From Pararobbsia silviterrae (GTDB taxonomy: Bacteria; Pseudomonadota; Gammaproteobacteria; Burkholderiales; Burkholderiaceae): a DNA stretch of 64,000 nucleotides. Position numbers and translations under genes: made by a program. Where the stretch lies: contig NZ_RBZU01000008.1 of the NCBI RefSeq assembly GCF_003628125.1, positions 59,748 to 123,747 on the forward strand. The letters run 5' to 3'. Numbering within the stretch: position 1 is the first letter of the stretch; each line of letters starts with the position of its first letter. The notes under the pieces are model-generated. The model saw only the letters and a list, made by a program, of their open reading frames with translations. It searched no databases and was not told the origin of the DNA. Positions 33,525-42,388 of the stretch are shown here, piece after piece.

Positions 33525-34523
33525 TTAGACCGACGAAGCCGATTTGGCCGCGCCGCGCGGCCCCATACGCAATTCGCCGATTTGCCACGCGAGCAGACCC
33601 GGCACGTAGATGAGCAGATCGCGCAGACGCCGCGCGCCCGCGAGCGCGAGGCATGTCGATGCGTCGAGGCCGAGCGCGCCGCCGATCAGCACGAAGCCGC
33701 CTTCCTGAACGCCGAGGCCGGCGGGCACGAAAAACGCCGCGCTGCTGATCGCCTGAATCAGCGACTCGATGACGACGGCCTGCGCGAATGTCACGTCGGC
33801 GCCGAGGAAATGCAGCGCGAGCCAGATTTCTGCCGACGTCGCGAGACACTGCGCCGTTTGCCAGAAAAACAGATAGCGGATGACGTCGCCGCGACGTCGC
33901 CAAATCAGCTTGAGCGCGAGATCGATGCGCGCCGAATGTCCGACGAGCGCTTCGAGTTTGCCGCTCGTCGCATGGTTGAGCACGCGGCTGATGCGCTCGA
34001 ACGGCCGCGCGTGCTGGACCATCGCGAAGAGGATCAAGACGGGCAGCAGCACGACGACGCCCCATGCGAGATCGCTCGCGACCTGGAGCGCTTGCGAGTC
34101 CGCATGACGGAACAGGAAGCCGATGCCGACCATCGTGAAGATGAGCTGACTGATCAACGTGAGCTGCATGTCGGCCACGATGCTTGCGGCGGCCCACGAT
34201 GGGCGCACGCCGAAACCGCGCAACAGACGGAACGACACGAGTTCGCCGCCGATGCGCGCGACAGGCAGCAAGCCGTTGACCGACTCGCGCAGCCAGACGC
34301 AGTGAAGCATCTGAAGCCATGACGGACGCGTTGAACCGCGTACGAGGATCTGCCAGCCGCGTGCGTTGAGCGGCATCGGCATCAGGTGGGCGAGCGCGGC
34401 CAGCACGAGGCCCGGTCCGGCGGCGCGCATGAGGCTCAGGATCGTTTGCGGCTGCGAATCGTAGACGAGCCATGCGGCGATCAGCAGGCCCGCGAGCGCG
34501 GAAAGACGCGTCAGGTATTTCAT
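33525..34523 (-). CDS. hpnL: Hopanoid-associated membrane protein HpnL
   Basis: A 332-residue polytopic inner-membrane protein of the lysylphosphatidylglycerol synthase transmembrane family, with about eight helices. The segments NARGWQILVRGSTRPSW, RIGGELVSFRLLRGFGV and SAAFFVPAGLGVQEGGFVLIG match HpnL. Its start overlaps hpnK by four bases (ATGA), the last junction of the operon. HpnL is conserved with hopanoid modification genes and is thought to act in moving or presenting hopanoids, but a precise activity is not established. Confidence 0.88.
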   Translation of the reverse strand: MKYLTRLSALAGLLIAAWLVYDSQPQTILSLMRAAGPGLVLAALAHLMPMPLNARGWQILVRGSTRPSWLQMLHCVWLRESVNGLLPVARIGGELVSFRLLRGFGVRPSWAAASIVADMQLTLISQLIFTMVGIGFLFRHADSQALQVASDLAWGVVVLLPVLILFAMVQHARPFERISRVLNHATSGKLEALVGHSARIDLALKLIWRRRGDVIRYLFFWQTAQCLATSAEIWLALHFLGADVTFAQAVVIESLIQAISSAAFFVPAGLGVQEGGFVLIGGALGLDASTCLALAGARRLRDLLIYVPGLLAWQIGELRMGPRGAAKSASSV

Positions 34524-35338
34524 GTCCGGATAAAGTCCGCAAAGCCGCCGCGCGGAAGCGCGAGCCGATCGAGCGCGGCTTTCACGCGTGGCGAGAGCAG
34601 CGCCGTCAGTTCGTCGGCGTGCCGGTAGTCGCGCATGGTCGGCGTGATCGGCCCGTCGCCCGCGACGGCCGGATGCAGATAGATTTCATTGAGTCCGTCG
34701 GGCAGATCGTCGAGCGCGGCGAGCAGGGCCTGTTCGTCCATCGCGCCCGTGCGGCGCATGCCGACGACGAAGCGATTATGCGCGATGCCCGCGCGTGCGA
34801 GCCGCGCGCGCGTCAAGGCGAGCCAGGGCCGCAGCGCCCACGGCGCATCGGGTTCGCATGGCACGCGCATCGCGCGCATGCCGAACTCGCGGCCGATCGC
34901 GAGGATCTGCGAGAGCACGGTCGGATGCAGATGGAAATGCTTGTGCGTATTCACGTGATCGAGCGCGAGTCCCGTGGCCGCGAACGCTTCGAATTGGGCG
35001 CGGATCTCGCGCGCAAGCTCGCGACGCGCGCGCGGCGAAAAGAAGAAGCGCACGCCTTCGCGCGCCATCGCATCGGGAAACATGCCGTCGCGATCGACGA
35101 TCGATGCGATGGTCGGCGGCGCGCTGACCGCGCGTCCGTCGGCGAGCACGATATGCAGGCCGACGCGCAGTGCGGGATGACGTTTCGCGATATCGACGGC
35201 CTCGCGCGCGGCCGGGGCGCCGACCATGAGACTCGCCGACGTCAGCACGCCGCGCGCGAACGCGCGCTCGACCGCGAGGTTCACGCGCGAGTGCAGGCCG
35301 AAGTCGTCGGCGTTGATGATGAGGCCGGGCGCGGTCAT
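34520..35338 (-). CDS. hpnK: Hopanoid biosynthesis deacetylase HpnK
   Basis: A 272-residue YdjC-like carbohydrate deacetylase. The metal-binding NADDFGLHSRVN is at residues 8-19, and HVNTHKHFHLHP supplies further His ligands; RMPCEPDAPW-type residues follow. In Burkholderia and other hopanoid producers HpnK removes the acetyl group from the N-acetylglucosamine placed by HpnI on bacteriohopanetetrol. It is the third gene of the operon, 23 bases after hpnJ and overlapping hpnL. Confidence 0.9.
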   Translation of the reverse strand: MTAPGLIINADDFGLHSRVNLAVERAFARGVLTSASLMVGAPAAREAVDIAKRHPALRVGLHIVLADGRAVSAPPTIASIVDRDGMFPDAMAREGVRFFFSPRARRELAREIRAQFEAFAATGLALDHVNTHKHFHLHPTVLSQILAIGREFGMRAMRVPCEPDAPWALRPWLALTRARLARAGIAHNRFVVGMRRTGAMDEQALLAALDDLPDGLNEIYLHPAVAGDGPITPTMRDYRHADELTALLSPRVKAALDRLALPRGGFADFIRT

Positions 35339-35361
35339 CGTGGCGGGCTCGTCAAACCGGT

Positions 35362-36792
35362 TCAGCTTTCATGCGCGCGCAAGAAGCGGAAGAATTCAAC
35401 GCCTTCGCGCAAGCGGCGCTGCATCATGTCCCAGCTACTCAACATTTCGCGGACGATTTCCCAGATCTTGCTCGGACGGAAATAGAAGCTTCGATAAAAG
35501 CGCTCGACGCCGTGGTAGATCTGTTCCTTCGACAGATGCGGATAGCTGATCGCGGCCAATTGCACGCCCTTGTTGCTGACGAGATTGATCGTCTTGTTGT
35601 CTTCCATCCAGCCGTTTTCGATGGCCTGATCATAGAGACGCGTGCCCGGATAGGGCGCCGCGAGCGAGACCTGGATCGTATGCGGATTGATGTCCTTCGC
35701 GTACTCGATCGTCTTTTGAATCGTCTCTTCGGTTTCGCCGGGCAGGCCCAGGATAAACGTGCCGTGGATCTTGATGCCGAGCTTGCGGCAGTCTTCGCTG
35801 AAGCGGCGCGCGATATCGGTGCGCAGGCCCTTCTTGATGTTGAGCAGGATCTGGTCGTCGCCCGATTCGTAGCCGACGAGCAGCAGGCGCAGCCCGTTTT
35901 CCTTCATGATCTTGAGCGTCGAATAGGGGACATTCGCCTTGGCGTTGCACGACCATGTGACCCCGAGCTTGCCGAGACCGCGTGCGATCTCCTCGGCGCG
36001 CGGCTTGAAGTCGGTGAACGTATCGTCGTCGAACATGATTTCGCGGACTTCGGGCATGTTCTCCTTGATCCATCGGACCTCGGCCAGCACATTCTCGACC
36101 GAACGGACCCGGTACTTGTGACCGCCGACCGTTTGCGGCCACAGACAGAACGTGCATTTCGAGCGGCAGCCGCGGCCTGTATAGATCGACACGTACGGAT
36201 GCTGGAGATAGCCGATGAAATAGTTATCGATCTTGAGATCGCGCTGGTAGACGGGCGCGACGAACGGCAGCGCGTCCATGTCCTCGATCATCGGACGCGG
36301 ACCGTTATGCTCGATCGAACCGTCGGCGAGCCGGTAGCTGAGGCCCGCGATGTCCTTGAGCGCGATGCCGCTCGCGACGTCGCGGCAGGTGTAGTCGAAT
36401 TCCTCGCGGCAGACGAAGTCGATCGCATCGCTTGCGCCGAGCGATCCATGCGGATCGACGGCGGTCTTCGCGCCGACCATGCCGATCAGGATCGACGGAT
36501 TGCGCTTCTTGATTTCCTCGGCGAATTTCGCATCCGTCGGAAACGACGGGCTGCTCGTGTGCATGATCACGAGTTCGTATTCGAGCGCGATCGCGAGCGC
36601 CTGTTCGACATCGAGTTCGTCGGCCGGCGCGTCGAGCACGCGGCTGCCGGGCACGAGCGCCGCAGGCTGCGCGAGCCATGTCGGATACCAGAACGATTTG
36701 ATTTCGCGCTTGGCCTGATAACGCGATCCGGCGCCGCCATCGAAGCCGTCGAACGAGGGTGCCTGGAGGAAGAGCGTCTTTTTCATGGTCAT
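35362..36792 (-). CDS. hpnJ: Hopanoid biosynthesis radical SAM protein HpnJ
   Basis: A 476-residue B12-binding radical SAM enzyme. The N-terminal cobalamin-binding-like domain (residues 5-140) is followed by the cluster motif GRGCRSKCTFCLWPQ, with Cys209, Cys213 and Cys216 binding the 4Fe-4S cluster. HpnJ converts the glucosamine headgroup of bacteriohopanetetrol into the cyclitol ether by ring contraction. MTMKKTLFLQAPSFDGFDGG is a characteristic start; an ATG two codons later is possible. It lies 15 bases after hpnI in the same operon. Confidence 0.92.
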   Translation of the reverse strand: MTMKKTLFLQAPSFDGFDGGAGSRYQAKREIKSFWYPTWLAQPAALVPGSRVLDAPADELDVEQALAIALEYELVIMHTSSPSFPTDAKFAEEIKKRNPSILIGMVGAKTAVDPHGSLGASDAIDFVCREEFDYTCRDVASGIALKDIAGLSYRLADGSIEHNGPRPMIEDMDALPFVAPVYQRDLKIDNYFIGYLQHPYVSIYTGRGCRSKCTFCLWPQTVGGHKYRVRSVENVLAEVRWIKENMPEVREIMFDDDTFTDFKPRAEEIARGLGKLGVTWSCNAKANVPYSTLKIMKENGLRLLLVGYESGDDQILLNIKKGLRTDIARRFSEDCRKLGIKIHGTFILGLPGETEETIQKTIEYAKDINPHTIQVSLAAPYPGTRLYDQAIENGWMEDNKTINLVSNKGVQLAAISYPHLSKEQIYHGVERFYRSFYFRPSKIWEIVREMLSSWDMMQRRLREGVEFFRFLRAHES

Positions 36793-36807
36793 GTCCAGTC
36801 GAATCGC

Positions 36808-37971
36808 TTATTCAAATGCATTGGGATGAGAGGTGTCGACCGCTTTATCGTGCAGCGAAAGACTCGTATTGCGCCAAAGCACATGATCGCCCGTGAATGC
36901 GGCAATCCATTGTGCGGCCAGCAGCAGATCGCGTATCGGACCGAGAGCGAGATCGAGCAGGCGCGGCGGGCCGGCGTCGCCGCGCGCACGGGTGCGCCAG
37001 CGTGAAACGAGCCGCGCGGCCGCGCCGATGCCCGCAATCGCGAAGCCCGGCGTCGCATGGCTCAAGCATGCGCCGAGCGCGATGAGCGGCCACGAAAACG
37101 TCACGAACACGAACGCGAAACCGACCGGATTCAAGGTGCGAATCGTACGGAGCCAGCGGATCTCGCGTTGCCAGAGGTGAGCAAAGCGTTGTTCGGTGAC
37201 ATCCGTATGAACGACCACCGACGACAGTACGGTATGCAGACCCTGTCGCCGCGCGTATTCGGCCAGCCAGAAATCGTCGGCGAGACGATTGCGCAGCGCC
37301 TCGAACCCGCCGATCGCGGACAGCGTGTCGCGCCGCAAGGCGAGGGTCGCGCCGAAGCCGAAATTGCGCGAACCCATCGCCGCCGAGACGCGGACCGACG
37401 GCGCGAACCAGCCGTCGATGAACTCGCCGCCCATGCGCGCCCAGAATCCCGATGCGCTGCGCGCGTGATACAGGCACGTGACGACGCCGACGCACGGATC
37501 GGCGAGCGGCGCGCACACGTCGACGAGATAGTCGGGGTCGACCGAGATGTCGCTGTCGGCGAGCACCAGCCAGTCGTGGCGCGCGTGCGATGCGATATTG
37601 ATCAGGTTGCTGACTTTCGGATTGCTTCCATGCACGCTCGGATCGACGACGAGCGTGATGTCGCGCGACGGATGCATCGCGCGCAACGTCTCGACCACGG
37701 CGATCGCGGGGTCCACGGGCGAGCGTACGCCGAACACGATTTCGTAGTCGGGATGCGTTTGCCGGCAGAACGTATCGAGATTAGAGAGCAATCGGGGTTC
37801 GGCCCCGCAGAGCGGCTTGAGCACGGAGACGGCGCGCGTTGCGGCGCCGGCCGGGGCAGGCTTGCGCGGCTGAAAGCGTTCGAGTGCGAACGCCGCGCCG
37901 CATGCGTATGCCGCGCCCGCCACGCAGAGGCCATAGCCGATCGAATGTATCCACCATGTGGCGTCGGTCAT
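36808..37971 (-). CDS. hpnI: Hopanoid biosynthesis glycosyltransferase HpnI
   Basis: A 387-residue family-2 glycosyltransferase anchored by an N-terminal helix (WWIHSIGYGLCVAGAAYACG) and C-terminal helices. AVSVLKPLCGAEPRLLSNL, LVLADSDISVDPDYL (DxD metal site) and the QREIRW motif are present. HpnI adds N-acetylglucosamine to bacteriohopanetetrol. I chose ATG 37971 because GGAG lies nine bases upstream; ATGs at 37986 and 37995 are alternatives. First gene of the hpnI-J-K-L operon. A perfect 8-bp inverted repeat lies 60 bases upstream. Confidence 0.9.
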   Translation of the reverse strand: MTDATWWIHSIGYGLCVAGAAYACGAAFALERFQPRKPAPAGAATRAVSVLKPLCGAEPRLLSNLDTFCRQTHPDYEIVFGVRSPVDPAIAVVETLRAMHPSRDITLVVDPSVHGSNPKVSNLINIASHARHDWLVLADSDISVDPDYLVDVCAPLADPCVGVVTCLYHARSASGFWARMGGEFIDGWFAPSVRVSAAMGSRNFGFGATLALRRDTLSAIGGFEALRNRLADDFWLAEYARRQGLHTVLSSVVVHTDVTEQRFAHLWQREIRWLRTIRTLNPVGFAFVFVTFSWPLIALGACLSHATPGFAIAGIGAAARLVSRWRTRARGDAGPPRLLDLALGPIRDLLLAAQWIAAFTGDHVLWRNTSLSLHDKAVDTSHPNAFE

Positions 37972-38318
37972 GAACCCAAGCTCCATTCTCGTCACGCGCC
38001 AGAAACAGTCGGCCGAGTGTGCTCGTGAGGCGCTTAAGATTTCCTTAAGCGTCGCTCTGTGTCTCTCTGTTTATACGACCCAATACTTTCAATTCTGAAA
38101 AGAAATTGTGTCGCGAGCCTTTCAGCGGGGAATCGATTCGCGGGAGAGCGCGTGTTTTTGCGCGCTTGAGGTTTGCGCGCTTTAAACGGCGGCATTCAAG
38201 CGCATGCGTGCAAGCGCGCGCGCATGAATGAATCGGGGCTGCGGTCGCGCAAAGTCTGTGGCCGTCTCGCGGCATGCGTACAATGCGCATGCCGACGTTG
38301 TTTGTGAACCGACTCACT
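37972..38318. other. Divergent intergenic region between hpnI and the beta-propeller gene
   Basis: This gap of about 350 bases should hold promoters for both directions. It contains the palindrome at 38031-38051, an A+T-richer stretch just after it (about 38055-38110) and reiterated GCGCATGCGTGCAAGCGC-like sequence near 38200. No gene is seen. Confidence 0.55.
38031..38051. promoter_or_regulatory. CGCTTAAG-N5-CTTAAGCG palindrome upstream of hpnI
   Basis: A perfect 8-bp inverted repeat with spacer ATTTC, lying 60 bases upstream of the hpnI start. There is no T-tract on either side long enough for a terminator, so an operator is more likely. The cognate regulator is unknown. Confidence 0.5.
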
Positions 38319-39338
38319 ATGCCCAAGTCTTTTCTCTCTGATTTCTCCATCCGTCTGATGTCGATCGCCGCCGCATGCGCCGCGATCGGTATGTCGAGCT
38401 GGTCGCTGCCCGCGGCCGCCGGCACGGTCGTCGTACTCGATTCGGCCGAAGCCGAGCTGTCGCTGATCGACGAGGCCTCGCACAAGGTCATGTCGACCGA
38501 GCCGACCGGCAAGGAACCGCATCACTTGATGATCACGCCCGACGGGTCGTCGCTGATCGTCGCCGATTCGATTTCGAACGACCTGATGTTCCTCGATCCG
38601 CATACGGGCAAGGTCCAAAAGCGGCTCGAAGATATCGAGGATCCCTATCAACTTGGTTTTTCGCCGGATCACAAGTGGTTCGTGACGGCGGCATTGCGTC
38701 TCGATCGCGTCGATCTCTACCGCTATGACGGACAGAACTTCACGGTCGCCAAACGCATTCCGCTCGGCAAGACGCCGAGTCACATCACGTTCGCTTCGGA
38801 CAACAAGACCGTCTTCGTGACGCTGCAGGATTCGGGCGAACTCGCGGCGATCGATTTGCCGAGCCAGACGGTGCTCTGGAAAATGCCGGTCGGTAACGCG
38901 CCCGCCGGGCTCTGGATGACGCCCGGCGACAAGTATCTGCTCGTCGGCATGACGGGCGAAGACGATGTGGCGGTCGTCGACTGGCATACGCGTCAGGTCG
39001 TCAAGCGCATTCATACGGGACGCGGCGCGCACAACTTCCGCAATCTCGACGACGGCAAGCACGTCGCCGTATCGAATCGTGTCGAGAGCACGATCAGCAT
39101 TCTCGATTACACGACGCTCACGAAGGTCGACGACATCACGGGTCTGCTGCCCGGACCCGACGACATGGAGCTCTCGGCCGACAAGCGCACGCTGTGGGTC
39201 ACGTTCCGTTTCGCGCGTCATGTCGGCGTGATCGATCTCGCGTCGCGCAAGCTTATCGATACGATTCACGTGGGCCGTTCGCCGCACGGGATCTATTTCG
39301 CGGATCGTGCGCCCGTCTATGCGCCCAATCCGGATTGA
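38319..39338 (+). CDS. Secreted YVTN-type beta-propeller protein
   Basis: A 339-residue exported protein. The signal peptide (IRLMSIAAACAAIGMSSWSLPAAA) precedes seven or so repeats of the YncE/cytochrome-D1 propeller type, each ending in forms such as SIIDYTT, VAVVDWHTRQVV and VGVIDLASRKLID, with PHHLMITPDG and PHGIYFAD repeat starts. No haem or metal motif is evident. ATG 38319 is favoured because the charged n-region of the signal peptide follows. Its function is unknown; it is divergent from the hopanoid operon and could share regulation with it. Confidence 0.82.
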   Translation: MPKSFLSDFSIRLMSIAAACAAIGMSSWSLPAAAGTVVVLDSAEAELSLIDEASHKVMSTEPTGKEPHHLMITPDGSSLIVADSISNDLMFLDPHTGKVQKRLEDIEDPYQLGFSPDHKWFVTAALRLDRVDLYRYDGQNFTVAKRIPLGKTPSHITFASDNKTVFVTLQDSGELAAIDLPSQTVLWKMPVGNAPAGLWMTPGDKYLLVGMTGEDDVAVVDWHTRQVVKRIHTGRGAHNFRNLDDGKHVAVSNRVESTISILDYTTLTKVDDITGLLPGPDDMELSADKRTLWVTFRFARHVGVIDLASRKLIDTIHVGRSPHGIYFADRAPVYAPNPD

Positions 39339-39395
39339 GTCTTTGCTTTAGGGAAATGTCGTCATAAGGGTCGGAGTGTCCTGGCCGGATTGCCT

Positions 39396-40646
39396 TTATT
39401 CCGTTCTCACGACACGGATCGCACGGGGAGGCGCTTGATTTTGCACCGCGAGGGAGGTGGGCTCGCTGTTGATCGTCACGAGGTATTCCGGTCCGCATTC
39501 GTCGCCTTCTGTCTCCGCGATCCGGCAGCCTGAATCGACGATGCCAATGGCGCCGTTGTTTCGAAGTCTCTCAGTCGTGAACGCCAGCGCGATAGGGAGA
39601 CGGCCTTCAAGATCGCTTTCCGCATAGCGATCTCGGGCCTCACCCTTGAGCAGAAGGAGTAGCATCTTTTGCTTGATCTCGATCCGTGCGTCATAGAGCG
39701 TCGCGCCGGATAACCGTGCGTAGAAAAGTGAAAACGCGTTGAGCGTCGTCGCGTTCAGATTCGAGTCAGACAGGTCGGCGTCGAATATAAAGAAGGGGCT
39801 CGTGCCTTCCGTGCGTGCGCAGCGGTTCGAGATATAGTGGTCGAGATCGGGGGAGCGTTGCCTGAAATAGCCGTGCAGTAGCCAATCCTTGAGAAACGCG
39901 TCCGACAACACTTCATCGATATATTTGGCATTAATCTCGGAAATCCACGCGGCTTGAATGGTGGCCGAATTTTGCTCGTGAATTCGAATGCGCTCGTGTG
40001 AGCGTAGTTCAAACGGAACATTTTCCGGCAATGCTGGGTTCAGTTTGATATCGAAGCACGCACTAGCGTTTGTGGAATTGTATTCGATGAGTGTTTCGTA
40101 GACATCGCTCTCGGGCGCGTCAACGCAAACTCTCATTGATCGATTGTCCGCTGATATGGGAAATTCTGATTGTGTTGAAAGGGATGAGTCTATTCCGTAC
40201 GGAATGCCGGCGGTGACACGCGCAAGCGCTTCTTGGAAGCGTGGTATGTCGAGCAATTGCCGCGTCAACAGGCAAGGCTTTTCGGCTATGACATGGATTG
40301 TCCGATTGCCGCGTTGAATGCTTGAGACTTTGACCGTGTCCTTTAGTACGCCTGCGTTTGCAAGATCCGGGAGCGTACGGGACTCAACGGGTTGACTGAT
40401 CAGCCTAATGAAGTGCTGCTGTTGTTCTTGAGAAAGGCGCGTGCGATCCTCGCGCCCGGCAGGATTGCCGGCGAGTGCGGCTTTCAGTTCATCTGCCGAG
40501 AGCGCCATCCATTGAAAATCATGCGGTATGTCGAGAGTCGATGAGGCCGGGGACGCTTGAGCAGATTCCGATTCAGGACGCGATGGCGCTCGCCACTGAG
40601 ACGACATGGCGCGATGCTGCGAAATAGGCGGTGTCCGAGTGTACAT
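39396..40646 (-). CDS. Orphan A+T-richer protein with a pentapeptide block
   Basis: A 416-residue protein I cannot assign. Residues 1-40 are Ser/Pro/Gln-rich and polar with no signal peptide, the kind of N-terminus seen in type III-secreted effectors. Residues 288-322 form seven exact consecutive pentapeptides ending in Leu or Ile (FDADL SDSNL NATTL, continuing to YDARI), the pattern of a pentapeptide-repeat beta-helix. Base composition is visibly poorer in G+C than every neighbour, suggesting acquisition. ATG 40607 is an alternative start. The glycosylase-family remnant sits immediately beyond its start. Confidence 0.72.
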   Translation of the reverse strand: MYTRTPPISQHRAMSSQWRAPSRPESESAQASPASSTLDIPHDFQWMALSADELKAALAGNPAGREDRTRLSQEQQQHFIRLISQPVESRTLPDLANAGVLKDTVKVSSIQRGNRTIHVIAEKPCLLTRQLLDIPRFQEALARVTAGIPYGIDSSLSTQSEFPISADNRSMRVCVDAPESDVYETLIEYNSTNASACFDIKLNPALPENVPFELRSHERIRIHEQNSATIQAAWISEINAKYIDEVLSDAFLKDWLLHGYFRQRSPDLDHYISNRCARTEGTSPFFIFDADLSDSNLNATTLNAFSLFYARLSGATLYDARIEIKQKMLLLLLKGEARDRYAESDLEGRLPIALAFTTERLRNNGAIGIVDSGCRIAETEGDECGPEYLVTINSEPTSLAVQNQAPPRAIRVVRTE

Positions 40647-40807
40647 AAATGGAACTCATGAGAATGGCGAGTGGCGAGTAGTGAGTCTAGTGGTATCGTG
40701 TGTATCGAATTTCAAATCCATGACGCAGATTGGCCAGTGACGAGTTTCGGGAGTGCAGGGCGACGGGCGGAAAATCGGGAGCCCGCGTAGTCGCGCCACC
40801 ATTGCCC

Positions 40808-41280
40808 AAGCCACACGCGCTGTCGTATGTGCCGACACGCGATCTCCGCTATTTCGTCAGCGACATGAAGCAACATCAAGTGTCGCCGATCGCGTGGTTC
40901 GAGTCCGTCACTCCCCAAGACGTGCGCAAGGTCATGAAGCGGATTCGCGAGCAAGGCGCACTGTCGATCCGCGATATCGACGACGACGCGCTTGTCGAGA
41001 AGGACCACGCGTGGGCGAGTCGCAAGCCGTCGCGGCGCGCGATGCGATGCGCAAGCCCGAGATGCGCGACGTAATCGATCGGCGCGTGCGGTGCGGCGCA
41101 CTCGTGAACGTGCGAATCGATGACGCGATCGTCGCGGTCGTCGATCTGAAGGCCGATCGTGAGCGCCGTGCGCTCACGATTCAGCAATGGACTTGGGTCG
41201 GACACGGAAGCGCCGGCTTGCACAAGGCGCGGATCGACGACGCCCTGCATGCGTTCGAGCAGTTCCAGTTCGGCGACTAG
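40808..41280 (+). pseudogene. Broken YcaQ/AlkX-like winged-helix DNA glycosylase gene
   Basis: Two pieces of one family lie in different frames. Frame 2 (40808 to about 41040) encodes HALSYVPTRDLRYFVSDMKQH and then VRKVMKRIREQGALSIRDID, the middle of the winged-helix region. Frame 1 (about 41070-41280) encodes VAVVDLKADRERRALTIQQWTWVG and ends LHAFEQFQFGD, the C-terminus. The N-terminus and roughly 180 central residues are missing, so this is a deleted, frameshifted remnant of an interstrand-crosslink glycosylase relative. Confidence 0.75.
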
Positions 41281-41372
41281 AGGGCGGACGCATCGCGTGG
41301 TGTCTGGCGTACGTGTGCTTGCATGGGTGTGCTTGCGTGTGCGATAACGGTTCGGTTGCCGAGGGGCAATCA

Positions 41373-42293
41373 ATGCGGACAACCACGATGGTTCGACTCG
41401 AAGATCTCGTCATTTTTGTGAGCGCGGCCGATCGGGGCAGTTTGAGCGCGGCCGCGCGGCAACTCGATGTGTCGCCGGCCGTGGCGAGCGCCGCGCTCAA
41501 GCGCCTCGAGGCCGAAGTCGGCGCGCGCTTGCTTGCGCGTTCGACGCGGAGTCTGCGGCTGTCGCCTGACGGCGAGCGCTATCTGAAGTTCGCGCGCGGC
41601 GCGCTCGCCGAAGTCGAGGCGGGCCGCATGGCCGTGGCGCGCGGTCGGCAGACGATCGGCGGCGAGCTGTCGTTGTCGATCCCGTCGGATCTCGGACGGC
41701 ATGTGCTCATCGAATGGCTCGACGAGTTTCAGGCGCGGCACCGCGACGTGCGCTTGCAGATCCACATCGGCGATCGTGTCGCCGACATGTTCAAGGAGTC
41801 GGTCGACGTCGCCGTGCGATACGGCGTGCCCGAGGACTCGACGCTGATCGTGCTGCCGCTTGCGCACACGAACCGGCGTGTGCTCGTTGCGTCGCCGGCC
41901 TATCTCGCGCGCTATGGGAGGCCCGAGCATCCCGATGATCTGGCGCACCATAACTGCCTGCGTTTTGCACTGAGCGAGACGGTGCATTCGCGCTGGACGT
42001 TCCGTCGCGGCGAGCAATCGAGTGTCGTGACCGTCGATGGCGACCGCGTCAGCGACGATGGGGAGATCGTTCGGCGTTGGGCGGTCATGGGCCACGGTAT
42101 CGCATACAAATCGCGTATCGACGTCCTCGAAGACGTGCGCGCCGGCCGCCTCGAAGCGATTCTGTCCGACTACGAAGCCGAGGTCGCGCCGCTCAATCTC
42201 GTCTGCGCGCACCGGTTGATGCTGTCGCCGACGGTCAATGCGCTGCGCGAACTGCTCGTTGAACGCGTGCAACGATATTTGAGCGCGGGTTGA
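41373..42293 (+). CDS. LysR-family transcriptional regulator
   Basis: A 306-residue LysR protein with HTH MVRLEDLVIFVSAADRGSLS then VSPAVASAALKRLEAEVG, and a substrate-binding domain of the CrgA/AaeR-like group (HVLIEWLDEFQARHRDVRLQ, DVAVRYGVPEDS). It starts at ATG 41373, about 90 bases after the glycosylase remnant. There is no divergent partner gene, so its target is unclear. It converges on hipA. Confidence 0.85.
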   Translation: MRTTTMVRLEDLVIFVSAADRGSLSAAARQLDVSPAVASAALKRLEAEVGARLLARSTRSLRLSPDGERYLKFARGALAEVEAGRMAVARGRQTIGGELSLSIPSDLGRHVLIEWLDEFQARHRDVRLQIHIGDRVADMFKESVDVAVRYGVPEDSTLIVLPLAHTNRRVLVASPAYLARYGRPEHPDDLAHHNCLRFALSETVHSRWTFRRGEQSSVVTVDGDRVSDDGEIVRRWAVMGHGIAYKSRIDVLEDVRAGRLEAILSDYEAEVAPLNLVCAHRLMLSPTVNALRELLVERVQRYLSAG

Positions 42294-42388
42294 GCCTTGG
42301 CGGGGATGTGAAGATCTCCCGTTACGCCCTGCGTGACGTTGCGTTGTCCCGTACGTCGAAGTGCGATCGCCAAGCAGTGGGCGATGGC

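Noticed and set aside
39396-41280. Insertion sequence or transposon explaining the accessory patch
   Set aside because: No transposase frame, terminal inverted repeats or target-site duplication could be seen around the A+T-richer gene or the glycosylase remnant.
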